Positions 30,317 to 39,873 are shown, counted from the stretch's first letter. The stretch: DNA of 64,000 nt from Roseovarius sp. MMSF_3359 (GCF_030733385.1 NZ_JASHJC010000004.1:62001-126000), one strand, 5' to 3'. Made by a program: numbers and translations. The notes: generated from the sequence alone by a model not told the origin.

Positions 30317-30925
30317 TTAGGAACGGTCGAGCAGAAGGCGCAGGCCAAGCGCGCCAAGCACGGCTGCGGTCACCCGGTCGAGGCCGGGCTTGAGGCGCAG
30401 GAAGCCGTCGCGCGCGGGCCGCGTGGAGAGAAGCGTGGCAAATGCGAGATAGGCCAGCGATTCAACCACGAATTGGTTGAGGACAATGAGCGCCTTGCCC
30501 GAAAGCGCCATGTCGGGCGGGAAGATCACCAGAAGGACCGCCGAAGCGAAAAGGACCGATTTCGGGTTGGCGAGGTTGACCAGCGCCCCGGCGAGGACAA
30601 GGTTGCCGCCACTGACGTCGCCGCGGGTTTCAATCGGCTCCGACGCATGACGCCAGGTCGAAATCGCCAGCCAGACAAGGTATGCGGCGCCGATCACCTT
30701 GAGCGTCATGTAGGCGAAGGGGAACATCTGGAAAATGACGTTGAGGCCCAGAAGGGCGGCCGCGGTCCAGCCTGCTGCCGTGGCACCAAGGCCGATACCA
30801 AAGAGGATGCCGGCGCGCCGACCTGAGGCCAGCGTGGTGCGAATGGCCATCAGCATGGCAGGGCCGGGGCTGAGCAGGGCCGCCAGCAGTGCCAGGTTGA
30901 AGGCAATCAGGTGGGTGAGTTCCAT
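30317..30925 (-). CDS. LysE/RhtB-family amino acid exporter
   Basis: Inner-membrane exporter, 202 residues with about six hydrophobic segments. It begins LIAFNLALLAALLSPGPAMLMAIRTTL, containing the LysE-family SPGPAM motif. NLANPKSVLF near 112 is the second family signature. The substrate is unknown; homoserine/threonine or lysine-type exporters look alike. Converges with the L,D-transpeptidase gene (6 bases between stops) and follows fabI by 6 bases on the same strand. Confidence 0.9.
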   Translation of the reverse strand: MELTHLIAFNLALLAALLSPGPAMLMAIRTTLASGRRAGILFGIGLGATAAGWTAAALLGLNVIFQMFPFAYMTLKVIGAAYLVWLAISTWRHASEPIETRGDVSGGNLVLAGALVNLANPKSVLFASAVLLVIFPPDMALSGKALIVLNQFVVESLAYLAFATLLSTRPARDGFLRLKPGLDRVTAAVLGALGLRLLLDRS

Positions 30926-30931
30926 CTTGGA

Positions 30932-31738
30932 TCAGGATTTGTCGATATCGGGCGCGTCGACGGCTTTCATGCCAACCACGTGATAGCCCGCATCGACATG
31001 CAGGTTTTCGCCAGTGACGCCGCTGCCCAGATCGCTCAGCAGGTAGAGCGCGGAATTGCCCACGTCGTCGATGGTCACGTTGCGCCGCAGGGGGGAATTC
31101 AGCTCGTTCCATTTCAGGATATAGCGGAAATCACCGATGCCCGACGCGGCCAGCGTCTTGATCGGTCCGGCGGAGATCGCGTTCACACGGATGCCGTCCT
31201 TGCCCAGATCTTCGGCCAGGTATTTCACCGACGCTTCAAGCGCCGCCTTGGCCACGCCCATGACATTATAGTGCGGCATGACCTGCTCGGCACCATAGTA
31301 GGTCAGCGTTAGCATCGCACCGCCATCGGGCATGATCTTTTCCGCGCGCTGAGCCACCGCGGTGAAGGAATAGACCGACACGTCCATCGTCATCAGGAAA
31401 TTGTCGCGGCTGGTGTCCACGTACCGCCCGCGCAATTCGTTCTTGTCGGAAAAGCCGATGGCGTGAACCAGGAAGTCGATCTTGCCCCAGGCCTTTTCGA
31501 TGGCGGCAAAAGCGGCGTCGATCGAGGCGGGGTCAGAGACGTCGCAGTCGAAGAGGTTGGTCACCCCAAGCTGATCGGCCAACGGTTCGACCCGTTTCTT
31601 GAACGCATCACCCATATAGGTGAAGGCCAGTTCGGCCCCCGCATCGGCACAGGCCTTGGCAATGCCCCAGGCAATTGATTTGTCATTCGCGAGGCCCATG
31701 ATCACCCCGCGTTTGCCTGCCATCAGATTATTCGACAT
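30932..31738 (-). CDS. fabI: Enoyl-[acyl-carrier-protein] reductase (NADH)
   Basis: Last reduction of each fatty acid elongation cycle. It is 268 residues, an atypical short-chain dehydrogenase. The N-terminal NAD motif is GLANDKSIAWGIA. Catalytic Y147, Y157 and K164 (TYYGAEQVMPHYNVMGVAK) have the same spacing as in E. coli FabI, so triclosan-type sensitivity would be expected. I start at 31738, after GAGGGCACGAT, not at the further upstream ATG 31771. Confidence 0.95.
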   Translation of the reverse strand: MSNNLMAGKRGVIMGLANDKSIAWGIAKACADAGAELAFTYMGDAFKKRVEPLADQLGVTNLFDCDVSDPASIDAAFAAIEKAWGKIDFLVHAIGFSDKNELRGRYVDTSRDNFLMTMDVSVYSFTAVAQRAEKIMPDGGAMLTLTYYGAEQVMPHYNVMGVAKAALEASVKYLAEDLGKDGIRVNAISAGPIKTLAASGIGDFRYILKWNELNSPLRRNVTIDDVGNSALYLLSDLGSGVTGENLHVDAGYHVVGMKAVDAPDIDKS

Positions 31739-31910
31739 ATCGTGCCCTCGGCCAATTTTCTTGTTATACAATTTCTTTAGGCGATTGGCCGTAGGGCATC
31801 AAGGGCATGGCGACCCTCCGCCGATGAATGGCGGCTGTTACAAAACCCAGCTTGCTATGTTGGCGCTCCCGGTCTACCCGCTACTAAGAAGATAGTTACG
31901 AGTTGGTGAC

Positions 31911-32516
31911 ATGACGGAACGCGACGGCATATTCGCAGGCGACAATCCATTCGACATAGCCCGTGGCTGGCTGAACGAGGCGACAGAGACCGAGCCGAAC
32001 GATCCCAATGCAATTGCATTGGCGACGGTGGATGCCGACGGCCTGCCGAATGTGCGCATGGTTCTGCTCAAGGAAATCGAGGATGACGCCTTCGTTTTCT
32101 ACACCAATTACGGCAGTGCGAAGGGTCGCGAACTTGACGCGACGGGCAAGGCGGCACTGGTGATGCATTGGAAATCGCTCAGGCGGCAGGTGCGGGTGCG
32201 CGGTCTTGTGGAACGTGAGGACGGACCGCAGGCAGACGCCTATTTTGCATCGCGGTCGTTGCAGAGCCGTCTGGGGGCCTGGGCATCCGAGCAATCGCAG
32301 GAGCTCAAGTCCCGCGCGACGCTTATGGCAAAGGTGGCCAAGATCACGGCACAGAAGGGGCCAAACCCGCCGCGACCGCCCTTTTGGGGCGGGTTCAGGA
32401 TACGCCCGCTGGAGGTCGAGTTCTGGGCAGATGGGGCGTTCAGATTGCATGACAGGTTCGTGTGGCGCCGCGCTTCATCGGAGAAACCTTGGGAGATAAA
32501 GCGGCTAAATCCGTGA
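31911..32516 (+). CDS. pdxH: Pyridoxamine 5'-phosphate oxidase
   Basis: FMN-dependent oxidation of pyridoxine or pyridoxamine phosphate to PLP. It is 201 residues. [29 protein letters not shown] (about 49-77) is the FMN-binding region, seen in pieces. The C-terminal ending [13 protein letters not shown] matches the conserved PdxH C-terminus, which completes the active site. Divergent from fabI, with 172 bases between starts. Confidence 0.95.
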   Translation: MTERDGIFAGDNPFDIARGWLNEATETEPNDPNAIALATVDADGLPNVRMVLLKEIEDDAFVFYTNYGSAKGRELDATGKAALVMHWKSLRRQVRVRGLVEREDGPQADAYFASRSLQSRLGAWASEQSQELKSRATLMAKVAKITAQKGPNPPRPPFWGGFRIRPLEVEFWADGAFRLHDRFVWRRASSEKPWEIKRLNP

Positions 32517-32637
32517 CATTCGCGCTACGTAAAATGCAAGGTGCTGAGAGCTATGGGTTTTTTGGGGTTGCATGAGCGCATCGAGTGACGCAAAAGTTGT
32601 TAAGGTCTTGGGGACGAAGACTGTTGGGTAGGACAAA

Positions 32638-33171
32638 GTGACGAAAGACAACGAAGGTACCCGCAGAGTAAAAGGACAAGTTAAGTGGTTCGACCCCGTC
32701 AAGGGGTTTGGGTTTGTAGTTGCCGACGAAGGCGGGCCGGATATTCTGTTGCACGCAAATGTACTGCGTAATTTCGGGCAGAGTTCTGTCGCGGATCGCG
32801 CTGGTATTGAGATAGATGTCCAGGACACGGATCGTGGTGTTCAGGCTGTCGAGGTGCACGTCATCGAACCACCACAGGATGCCGTATCATCCGGGCTTCT
32901 TGACCTGGATGATGTCGATCCGGAAATCATCAACTCTGCAACGCTTGAGCCCGCGCGGGTCAAGTGGTTCGACAAGGGCAAGGGGTTTGGCTTTGCCAAT
33001 ACCTTTGGGCGCGACGAGGATGTGTTTGTGCATATCGAGGTGCTCCGCCGTTCCGGTCTTGCCGATTTGCAGCCCGGCGAGGCCGTGGCAATTCGTGTGA
33101 TCGAAGGCAAACGTGGCCGGATGGCGACAGAGGTGTGTGGATGGGAAACCGCGGTCAAGGCGCCGGCCTGA
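32638..33171 (+). CDS. Cold-shock protein with two CSD domains
   Basis: RNA/DNA-binding protein, 177 residues, with two cold-shock domains. Domain 1 (about 10-75) has GQVKWFDPVKGFGFVV; domain 2 (about 105-170) has ARVKWFDKGKGFGFAN followed by DVFVHIEVL. The RNP1-like KGFGF core is present in both; domain 1 has ILLHANVL in place of the usual DVFVH. The start is GTG 32638 after AGGA. The DUF192 gene begins inside its last 31 bases. The tandem arrangement is typical of alphaproteobacteria. Confidence 0.9.
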   Translation: MTKDNEGTRRVKGQVKWFDPVKGFGFVVADEGGPDILLHANVLRNFGQSSVADRAGIEIDVQDTDRGVQAVEVHVIEPPQDAVSSGLLDLDDVDPEIINSATLEPARVKWFDKGKGFGFANTFGRDEDVFVHIEVLRRSGLADLQPGEAVAIRVIEGKRGRMATEVCGWETAVKAPA

Positions 33172-33710
33172 AGCGTTTCGACTTACTGGTAAGACGGGTG
33201 CAGCCGCTTTTTGCCTTGGGCCGAAGCGGCGCCACCGCATGTTGCCGCGCTCTTGGTGCGGCATCCCTTTTGCTGATGGCCGGGTCGGTCGCGGTCGCGG
33301 GTGAGTGCCGTGACGACAAGGTGACCTTGCGCGGCGATTGGGGGCAGGCGAGCTTTACCGTTGAATTGGCCGATGACGAGGCCGAGCGTAACCAGGGCCT
33401 CATGTTCCGCGAGAGCATGCCCAAGAGTGCCGGTATGCTTTTCATCTATCCTGGGCCCAGCGATCGCATTGGCTTCTGGATGAAGAACACGCTGATCCCC
33501 CTGGATATGGTGTTTCTGGATGAGACCGGCACGGTGCGACGGATACATGTCAACGCCATTCCCCACGATGAACGGCCGATCATGGGCGGCCCTGGGATCA
33601 TGGCGGTCCTGGAAATCAATGGTGGTCTGGCCGAGGTCATGGGCATCACCGAGGGCAGTCAGATGCGCCATCCCGCCTTCGGCAAGGACGTGGCCGCCTG
33701 GCCTTGCTGA
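33141..33710 (+). CDS. DUF192-family secreted protein
   Basis: Conserved small beta-barrel protein of unknown function, 189 residues. The N-terminus is a long signal peptide ending about residue 56 (LLLMAGSVAVAGEC). The DUF192 core reads LADDEAERNQGLMFRESMP, then IGFWMKNTLIPLDMVFLD, the family hallmark. I chose ATG 33141 because AGAGG lies 7 bases upstream, giving a 31-base overlap with the cold-shock gene. Other starts further in would still leave the core intact. Likely exported; no enzymatic role is established. Confidence 0.82.
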   Translation: MGNRGQGAGLKRFDLLVRRVQPLFALGRSGATACCRALGAASLLLMAGSVAVAGECRDDKVTLRGDWGQASFTVELADDEAERNQGLMFRESMPKSAGMLFIYPGPSDRIGFWMKNTLIPLDMVFLDETGTVRRIHVNAIPHDERPIMGGPGIMAVLEINGGLAEVMGITEGSQMRHPAFGKDVAAWPC

Positions 33711-33780
33711 GCGTTCCTGCGCCCTTCGCGGTTTTTGGGCTTTTCAATCCGGATAATCGCAATTAGATACGGCCTCGGTC

Positions 33781-33857
33781 CGGGGCGTAGCGCAGTCTGG
33801 TAGCGCACCTGTTTTGGGTACAGGGGGTCGCAAGTTCGAATCTTGCCGTCCCGACCA
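33781..33857 (+). tRNA. tRNA-Pro (anticodon UGG)
   Basis: 77 bases including an encoded 3' CCA. The acceptor stem CGGGGCG pairs with CGTCCCG (one G-U). The anticodon arm CCTGT-TTTGGGT-ACAGG has TGG at positions 34-36, which reads CCA and other CCN proline codons. The T-arm has GTTCGAATC. It stands alone downstream of the DUF192 gene. Confidence 0.96.
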
Positions 33858-34187
33858 TGAATTCCTTCCGACATGATCTGGCTGATTCTCCGGCGCCGCT
33901 CGCCCGGCGATCAAAGGTTTGTAACATTTTCGCGACGACCGATGGCGGCGCCGAACTTTTTTCGGGCGCCATTAATCTACGTTAATTTATTGGACCCACA
34001 GGTTTCGGTCAGTGATACCTTGCCTGCGGCCCCCATGAGTTCTTGCGGCTAAACAGGCCGAATAAAAAGGCTTTCCGGGATGGGCGAAATCCGCGCGCGC
34101 GGGTTAATCTTCGTAAAGATCTTGGCGAATGAATCACGCGGGAACGTCCGCGCATCTGCGGCTCTCGGCGTCAACGGTTTTTTCCTC

Positions 34188-34205
34188 AAAATTTTTAAAA
34201 ATTTT
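34188..34205. other. 18-bp perfect AT palindrome flanked by inverted TCAACG/CGTTGA
   Basis: Four A, five T, five A, four T: an exact 18-base palindrome in an otherwise GC-rich genome. Outside it, TCAACG (34171-34176) and CGTTGA (34206-34211) are also inverted, though spaced unequally. It lies about 250 bases upstream of nrdJ. It might be an upstream promoter element, a DNA-bending site or a protein-binding site. Confidence 0.6.
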
Positions 34206-34256
34206 CGTTGACCCGCTAGGGGTGAATACGTCAGTTTGTGTAGACCGGCCGACAAG

Positions 34257-34272
34257 CCACAACATATAGTGG
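34257..34272. promoter_or_regulatory. Possible NrdR-like box upstream of nrdJ
   Basis: CCACAACATATAGTGG has inverted CCAC/GTGG ends around a TATA-like core, resembling NrdR boxes (ACAC-ATATAT-GTGT type) that repress ribonucleotide reductase genes. A weaker candidate (TACGTCAGTTTGTGTA, about 34227-34242) lies about 30 bases upstream, the spacing expected of paired NrdR boxes. Judged by eye only. Confidence 0.35.
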
Positions 34273-34453
34273 CGACGGCCAGGCAGGGACAACTAACCCA
34301 AACATACCCGGATGCAAGCTCGGGCTGGTGTTCTGCGCCGCGGTTATCGCGTGTTGCAGGGGGATAGATGTCTGTCTGAGGAGAAGGGCAGTCGGCCCGC
34401 AACGTCTGGCCGACATATGAAATGAAATGCTGGATTGATGGGGCAGCGCAAAA

Positions 34454-37400
34454 ATGAAAATCGAACGTAAATTTACCCAAGCCGGTCAAGACGCCTATGC
34501 GGCTTTGGATTTCAAGATCACCAGTTCAGAGATCCGCAACCCGGATGGCAAGATCGTGTTCCGCCTGGAAGAGGTCGAAGTCCCCAGCGGGTGGAGCCAG
34601 GTGGCCAGCGATGTCATTGCACAGAAGTATTTTCGCAAGGCGGGCGTCCCGGCACGGCTGAAGAAGGTTAAGGAGAAGGACGTTCCCGAGTTCCTGTGGC
34701 GCTCGGTCCCCGATGGCGATGATGTCGAAAAAGGCGGCGAGACAAGCGCCAAGCAGGTGTTTGACCGTCTCGCAGGCGCCTGGGCCTATTGGGGCTGGAA
34801 AGGCGGCTATTTCACCACCGAGGAGGATGCCCAAGCCTATTTCGACGAGATGCGCGTGATGCTGGCCAAACAAATGGCCGCCCCCAACAGCCCGCAATGG
34901 TTTAACACCGGCCTGCACTGGGCCTATGGCATCGATGGCCCCAGCCAGGGTCACTATTATGTCGACCACAAAACCAAGAAACTGACCAAGTCGAGCAGTG
35001 CTTATGAGCACCCGCAACCCCATGCCTGCTTCATCCAGTCGGTCGCTGACGATCTGGTGGGCGATGGCGGCATCATGGACCTGTGGGTGCGCGAAGCCCG
35101 CCTGTTCAAATATGGCTCCGGCACCGGCACCAACTTCTCGTCACTGCGTGCAGCCGACGAGCCGCTTTCGGGCGGTGGTAAATCCTCGGGCCTGATGGGC
35201 TTCCTCAAGATCGGTGACCGGGCGGCTGGCGCGATCAAATCCGGCGGCACCACACGCCGCGCGGCCAAGATGGTCATCTGCGACGCGGACCACCCCGATA
35301 TCCAGGAGTTCATCAACTGGAAGGTCAAGGAAGAGCAAAAGGTCGCCAGCATCGTTGCCGGCTCCAAGATGCACGAGGCCAAGCTGAACGATATCTTCGG
35401 CGCGATCCGTGCCTGGGACGGCAGCACCGAGGATGCGGTCGACCCCAAGAAAAACGAGCAGTTGAAAGACGCCATTCGCGGGGCGAAAAAATCAGCGATC
35501 CCCGAGACCTATGTGAAACGCGTGCTGGACTATGCCAAGCAGGGCTATGACAGCATCGAGTTTCCGACATATGACACCGATTGGGACAGTGAAGCATATG
35601 CGTCGGTCTCGGGGCAAAACTCCAATAACTCGATCCGCGTCACCGATGCTTTCCTGAAGGCGGTCGAGAGTGATGGAAAATGGGATCTTATCAATCGTAC
35701 TGACGGGTCAGTCGCGGACACAATAGACGCCAGAAAGCTATGGGATGACGTCGGTCACGCCGCCTGGGCCTGCGCCGATCCGGGCATCCAGTACCACGAC
35801 ACTGTGAACGCCTGGCATACCTGCCCGGAAGACGGTGAGATTCGCGGCTCAAACCCTTGTTCTGAATACATGTTCCTCGATGACACCGCCTGTAACCTGG
35901 CGTCAATGAACCTGTTGACCTTCTACAAGGACGGCCAGTTCGACGCCGAATCCTATGTCCACGCCACGCGCCTCTGGACCGTGACGCTGGAGATCAGCGT
36001 GATGATGGCGCAGTTCCCGTCGCAGGAGATCGCACAGCTTTCTTACGAGTTCCGCACATTGGGTCTCGGCTATGCCAATATCGGTGGCCTCCTGATGAAT
36101 ATGGGTCTGGGCTATGACAGCGACGAGGGCCGCGCGCTTTGCGGTGCGCTTACCGCCGTCATGACCGGTGTATCCTACGCGACCTCCGCCGAAATGGCCG
36201 GAGAATTGGGGCCTTTCGCGGGTTACAAGCGCAACAAGGATCACATGCTGCGCGTCATCCGCAACCACCGCAACGCCGCCTATGGCGCGACCGAAGGCTA
36301 TGACCAACTGGCCGTGAAACCGGTGCCGCTCGATCTGGCCAACTGCCCGGACAGCCGCCTGGCCGATCTGGCGATGGCAAGCTGGGACGAGGCGCTGAAA
36401 CTGGGTGAAAAGCACGGCTACCGCAACGCGCAGGCGACCGTGATCGCGCCCACGGGTACGATCGGCCTGGTGATGGATTGCGACACCACGGGGATCGAGC
36501 CGGACTTCGCGCTGGTCAAGTTCAAGAAGCTCGCCGGTGGCGGCTACTTCAAGATCATCAACCAATCGGTGCCCGCGGCCCTTGAAAAGCTGGGCTATGG
36601 CCCCGCGCATATCGAGGAAATCGTGAGCTACGCGGTCGGTCACGGCACCATCGGCAACGCGCCTGGTGTCAACCATACCTCTCTCATCGGTCACGGCTTT
36701 GGCCCGAACGAGCTGGAAAAGGTTGACGCGGCGCTTGGCTCTGCCTTCGATATCCGCTTTGTCTTCAACCAGTGGACCCTGGGCGAAGAGTTCTGCACCA
36801 ACGTGCTGGGTATCCCCGCGGAGAAGTTGAACGATCCGACCTTCGACCTGCTGGCGAGCCTCGGCTACTCCAAGGCCGATATCGACGCGGCTAATGACCA
36901 TGTTTGCGGCACCATGACACTCGAAGGCGCGCCGCATCTGAAGGAAGAGCATTATCACATCTTCGATTGTGCCAACCCCTGCGGCAAGAAGGGTAAACGC
37001 TACCTTTCCGTCAACAGCCACATCACCATGATGGCCGCGGCGCAGTCCTTCATCTCGGGCGCGATCTCCAAGACGATCAACATGCCCAATGACGCGACGA
37101 TCGAGGATTGTCAGAAAGCCTATGAACTCAGCTGGTCGCTGGGTGTGAAAGCCAACGCGCTTTACCGTGACGGCTCGAAACTGAGCCAGCCGCTGGCCGC
37201 TGCGCTTGTCGAGGATGACGACGAGGCCGCCGAAATTCTCGAAAGCGGCTCGACTCAGGAAAAAGCCGCCGTGCTGGCCGAGAAGATCGTCGAGAAGGTG
37301 ATCGTCAAGGAAATCGTCAAGTCGCACCGCGAAAAGATGCCGGAGCGCCGCAAGGGCTACACCCAGAAGGCGGTTGTCGGCGGCCACAAGGTCTATCTGC

Positions 37401-38131
37401 GGACGGGTGAATATGGCGATGGCTCCCTCGGTGAAATCTTCATCGATATGCACAAAGAGGGCGCCGGCTTCCGCGCGATGATGAACAATTTCGCCATCGC
37501 CGTGTCCGTGGGCCTGCAATACGGTGTGCCGCTGGAGGAGTTCGTCGATGCCTTCACCTTCACCAAGTTCGAACCGGCGGGCATGGTGCAGGGCAATGAT
37601 AGCATCAAGAACGCGACCTCGATCCTCGACTATATCTTCCGCGAACTCGCTGTTTCCTATCTCGACCGCACCGACCTAGCCCACGTGAAGCCCGAAGGCG
37701 CGTCGTTTGATGATCTCGGTCGCGGCGAGGAAGAAGGCGTCAGCAACATCGCCGAGATGTCCGAGGCCAGCGCCAACAAATCGCTCGAAGTGCTGAAGCA
37801 GATCAGCTCGACCGGGTATCTGCGCAAGCGTCTGCCGCAGGAACTGGTGGTGCTGCAGGGCGGCCAGACCGTGGGGGCCACGGCGCTCGATGGGGCGGTC
37901 GATCCGGTCGCCACGCTTGAAACGCTCGTGCCGGAAACCGCCGCGGCGGTGGCCACAACCACCACGTCGACCACGGCAGTGGCGGCGGCAACCACGATGG
38001 ATGCGCGCACCAAGGCCAAGATGCAGGGCTACGAAGGCGACCCCTGCGGCGATTGCGGCAACTACACGCTGGTGCGCAACGGCACCTGCATGAAATGCAA
38101 CACCTGCGGCGCGACAAGCGGGTGTAGCTAA
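34454..38131 (+). CDS. nrdJ: Vitamin B12-dependent (class II) ribonucleotide reductase
   Basis: Adenosylcobalamin-dependent reduction of ribonucleotides to deoxyribonucleotides, oxygen-independent. It is 1225 residues, the long class II form. The N-terminal part leads into the catalytic barrel, with [15 protein letters not shown] near 150, NSNNSIRV near 390 and [23 protein letters not shown] near 475-497. The C-terminus carries a TSCPD domain (MPERRKGYT..., about 960-1080), a Thr/Ala linker, and a zinc-ribbon-like end with CGDCG and CMKCNTCG cysteines. The start ATG follows a roughly 600-base leader. A strong terminator follows at 38363. No class I nrdAB is in this window. Confidence 0.96.
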   Translation: MKIERKFTQAGQDAYAALDFKITSSEIRNPDGKIVFRLEEVEVPSGWSQVASDVIAQKYFRKAGVPARLKKVKEKDVPEFLWRSVPDGDDVEKGGETSAKQVFDRLAGAWAYWGWKGGYFTTEEDAQAYFDEMRVMLAKQMAAPNSPQWFNTGLHWAYGIDGPSQGHYYVDHKTKKLTKSSSAYEHPQPHACFIQSVADDLVGDGGIMDLWVREARLFKYGSGTGTNFSSLRAADEPLSGGGKSSGLMGFLKIGDRAAGAIKSGGTTRRAAKMVICDADHPDIQEFINWKVKEEQKVASIVAGSKMHEAKLNDIFGAIRAWDGSTEDAVDPKKNEQLKDAIRGAKKSAIPETYVKRVLDYAKQGYDSIEFPTYDTDWDSEAYASVSGQNSNNSIRVTDAFLKAVESDGKWDLINRTDGSVADTIDARKLWDDVGHAAWACADPGIQYHDTVNAWHTCPEDGEIRGSNPCSEYMFLDDTACNLASMNLLTFYKDGQFDAESYVHATRLWTVTLEISVMMAQFPSQEIAQLSYEFRTLGLGYANIGGLLMNMGLGYDSDEGRALCGALTAVMTGVSYATSAEMAGELGPFAGYKRNKDHMLRVIRNHRNAAYGATEGYDQLAVKPVPLDLANCPDSRLADLAMASWDEALKLGEKHGYRNAQATVIAPTGTIGLVMDCDTTGIEPDFALVKFKKLAGGGYFKIINQSVPAALEKLGYGPAHIEEIVSYAVGHGTIGNAPGVNHTSLIGHGFGPNELEKVDAALGSAFDIRFVFNQWTLGEEFCTNVLGIPAEKLNDPTFDLLASLGYSKADIDAANDHVCGTMTLEGAPHLKEEHYHIFDCANPCGKKGKRYLSVNSHITMMAAAQSFISGAISKTINMPNDATIEDCQKAYELSWSLGVKANALYRDGSKLSQPLAAALVEDDDEAAEILESGSTQEKAAVLAEKIVEKVIVKEIVKSHREKMPERRKGYTQKAVVGGHKVYLRTGEYGDGSLGEIFIDMHKEGAGFRAMMNNFAIAVSVGLQYGVPLEEFVDAFTFTKFEPAGMVQGNDSIKNATSILDYIFRELAVSYLDRTDLAHVKPEGASFDDLGRGEEEGVSNIAEMSEASANKSLEVLKQISSTGYLRKRLPQELVVLQGGQTVGATALDGAVDPVATLETLVPETAAAVATTTTSTTAVAAATTMDARTKAKMQGYEGDPCGDCGNYTLVRNGTCMKCNTCGATSGCS

Positions 38132-38425
38132 GGAACTCGCGTCCTCCTGGGGCGCGTAGGGGTCTCGGTCTCCTCCAGAGCCGGACCCCGACGAATACCG
38201 CCGCTCCTCCACGCAAGGTGAAGGGGAGGCGGAGATAAGGTGAGATCGGACTTACAGGCTCTGGTCTCCCTTCCCGGGGCGGGTGCGCTCGCCCCTGACG
38301 ACACTCAGGCCGCAGGCAGAAACCGGGCGGTATAAAGAGTGAGCTTGAGTGGCGAAACTTACCGGGGGGCCAAGGCCCCCCGTTTTTCTGTTGCCACTGT
38401 CGCAAGACTGCGAGAGAACCGGCCC
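38132..38425. other. Intergenic region nrdJ to glycosyltransferase
   Basis: 294 bases, no gene seen. It has several short GC-rich inverted segments (for example GGGGTCTCGG...CCGGACCCC near 38158-38191) and the strong terminator at 38363-38387. The in-frame extension of the downstream gene back to 38339 runs through the terminator and is not credible. Confidence 0.7.
38363..38387 (+). terminator. Strong rho-independent terminator
   Basis: CGGGGGGCC and GGCCCCCCG arms (9 bp) followed by GTTTTT. It lies about 230 bases after nrdJ and 39 bases before the glycosyltransferase start, so it probably ends the nrdJ transcript. Confidence 0.85.
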
Positions 38426-39178
38426 ATGGCACAACCAGCGATCAGCATCTGTATTCCGGCCTATGACATGGGCGGCAAAGGGGCGGGATTTCTTGCGGCC
38501 TCCTTTGAGCGGATGGTCGGGCAGGGGTTCACGGATTTCGAAGTTGTCGTTTCGGATCAATCGGATACCGATGGCGTCGCGCAGGTTTGTGCGCGCTATG
38601 GCGATCGGCTGAACATCCGCCGGGTGGATTTCACCGACGGGCCGCGGCAATCCTCGGCCAATGCCAACAATGCGATGCGCCATGCATCGGGTCGGATCCT
38701 CAAGATCTTGTTCCAGGATGATTTCCTGGCCCGCGCGGATGCGCTTGAGCAGATTGCGCGCGGGTTCGAGGATGCCGGTGCGCGCTGGCTGCTCTGCGGG
38801 TCGGGCGTGTCGCGGGACGGGGAGACGGTCGAGAACCCGATGGTGCCGCGCCTTAACGATCAGCTTCGATTTGGCCGCAACACCGTGTCGAGCCCGTCGG
38901 TTCTGGCCCTGCGGGCGGAGGTTGGGCTGCATTTCGATGAAAACCTGATCTGGCTGATGGATGTTGAATTCTATGACCGTTGCGCGCAACAGCTCGGCGC
39001 GCCGGGGATCCTGCCTGACGTGTTGGTGGCGAACCGGTTGCATGAAGGGCAGGTGAGTGCGCGGGTCACCAAACCCCTGCGCCGGTCGGAGCTGCGCCAT
39101 GTCTGGCGGAAGACCAGATCCCGCGCGAGCTGGCGCGATTTCCGGGCCTTTGCATATCAATTTCTCAAGGCGCTCTGA
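38426..39178 (+). CDS. Family 2 glycosyltransferase
   Basis: GT-A-fold glycosyltransferase, 250 residues. The N-terminal ISICIPAYDMGGKG strand and EVVVSDQSDTDG acidic pair are followed by KILFQDDFLARAD near 92-104, giving the DXD-like metal site. No membrane segments. The start is ATG 38426; homologous sequence begins there and the upstream frame crosses the terminator. It stands alone, so the sugar and acceptor are unknown. Confidence 0.82.
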   Translation: MAQPAISICIPAYDMGGKGAGFLAASFERMVGQGFTDFEVVVSDQSDTDGVAQVCARYGDRLNIRRVDFTDGPRQSSANANNAMRHASGRILKILFQDDFLARADALEQIARGFEDAGARWLLCGSGVSRDGETVENPMVPRLNDQLRFGRNTVSSPSVLALRAEVGLHFDENLIWLMDVEFYDRCAQQLGAPGILPDVLVANRLHEGQVSARVTKPLRRSELRHVWRKTRSRASWRDFRAFAYQFLKAL

Positions 39179-39258
39179 GGAGCCTGCGACCTGGTGGTTT
39201 TTGACGTTCCTTTGAGGGGAGCGATCTTGGGCTTGGCCGCTTTGCGGACTAACCTGGC

Positions 39259-39470
39259 ATCCAAGAACGAGCCGCGCGATCGCCAGACCGCGGGATGGCG
39301 ATCTACCGTTCTTAGGCACACTTTATCTTTGCCAAGTCCGGACGACCTCTGATCGGTGCGCAACCTGTCGAAATCGCCAGCCCTTGCGGGCGGTCTGGCG
39401 ATCGCGCGGCGGCCTGCGGCCTTGATTCCGCGCGGGGTTCGAACTCGAACGTCCGCATTGGGCTCAAAGC
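39259..39470 (+). repeat. Intergenic hairpin repeat, copy A
   Basis: Two hairpins (GATCGCCA/TGGCGATC at 39278-39303; ATCGCCAG/CTGGCGAT at 39373-39402 with an inner CCC-TTGC-GGG) flank about 70 bases containing TTATCTTTGCCAAGTCCG. The tail reads CGGCGGCCTGCGGCCTTGATTCCGCGC, here split as CGGCGGCCTGCGGCC and TTGATTCCGCGC, then GTCCGCATTGGGCTCAAAGC. About 155 bases of the core match the reverse complement of 47762-47915 closely. Confidence 0.8.
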
Positions 39471-39539
39471 GGTCCTCTGATGCAAGTAGTTGGTCAATCT
39501 CGCGATAAGTGGCGGTTAAGCGGACGAAGCGGACCTTGG

Positions 39540-39790
39540 ATCGCCATCGAAACAGAGGGCATCGTCCGACCGCGGGTTGGCGCACCTAGCGATGTTCATC
39601 GCTCTTTATGGTGGCGTGCACCTCCCACGATCGCTGGGATTGAAACGGTGACGAAGCGCCCGCCCATGGGGCGGTGTCGCCCATTGGGCTCGAACCAATG
39701 GCGCCTTCAATGGGCAACCGCTGCCCGGCGGTGCTGCGCACCTTGATTCCGGGCGGGAGCAATGTCCGTATTGGGTTTGGACCCGTTGTT
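39540..39790 (+). repeat. Intergenic repeat, copy B (diverged, in tandem with copy A)
   Basis: Same order of blocks as copy A: ATCGCCATCG, GACCGCGGGTTGGCG, a middle region, paired CGCCC/GGGCG hairpins, GCACCTTGATTCCGGGCGGG, then ATGTCCGTATTGGGTTTGGAC. The internal hairpin arms differ from copy A but remain complementary. Bases 39719-39739 are identical to 17556-17576. Confidence 0.65.
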
Positions 39791-39840
39791 CTATACGGAA
39801 AGCGATTGTCACCGTTCACAGCGAAAAAACACCTTCCCGC

Positions 39841-39873
39841 AAACAAAAACGCCACTCTGCAAGGAGCGGCGTT
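39841..39873 (-). terminator. Rho-independent terminator for the ialB-like gene
   Basis: On the minus strand AACGCC-GCTC...GAGT-GGCGTT forms a stem of at least 9 bp followed by TTTTTGTTT. It begins about 30 bases after the stop of the ialB-like gene. Confidence 0.85.

Larger units (their letters stand above)
33858..34453. other. Long intergenic leader between tRNA-Pro and nrdJ
   Basis: 596 bases with no convincing gene. It holds a hairpin just after the tRNA (GGCGCC...GGCGCC, about 33946-33970) that could end tRNA transcription. It also has AT-rich stretches, including an 18-bp perfect palindrome at 34188-34205, and a possible NrdR-like site at 34257-34272. A minus-strand open frame (34049-34489) has no family features and reads through these elements. 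Confidence 0.7.

Noticed and set aside
33858..34453. Cobalamin riboswitch upstream of the B12-dependent nrdJ
   Set aside because: I looked for a B12-box-like GCCACTG core and the surrounding stems and did not find them; a covariance-model search would be decisive.
35903..37519. 538-codon minus-strand open frame opposite nrdJ
   Set aside because: No family features; lies wholly inside nrdJ, whose motifs are intact.
39157..39585. 142-codon minus-strand open frame with a peptide resembling one at 47740-47969
   Set aside because: Both lie in the intergenic hairpin repeat, copy C breaks the frame, and there is no ribosome site; similarity of DNA explains similarity of peptide.
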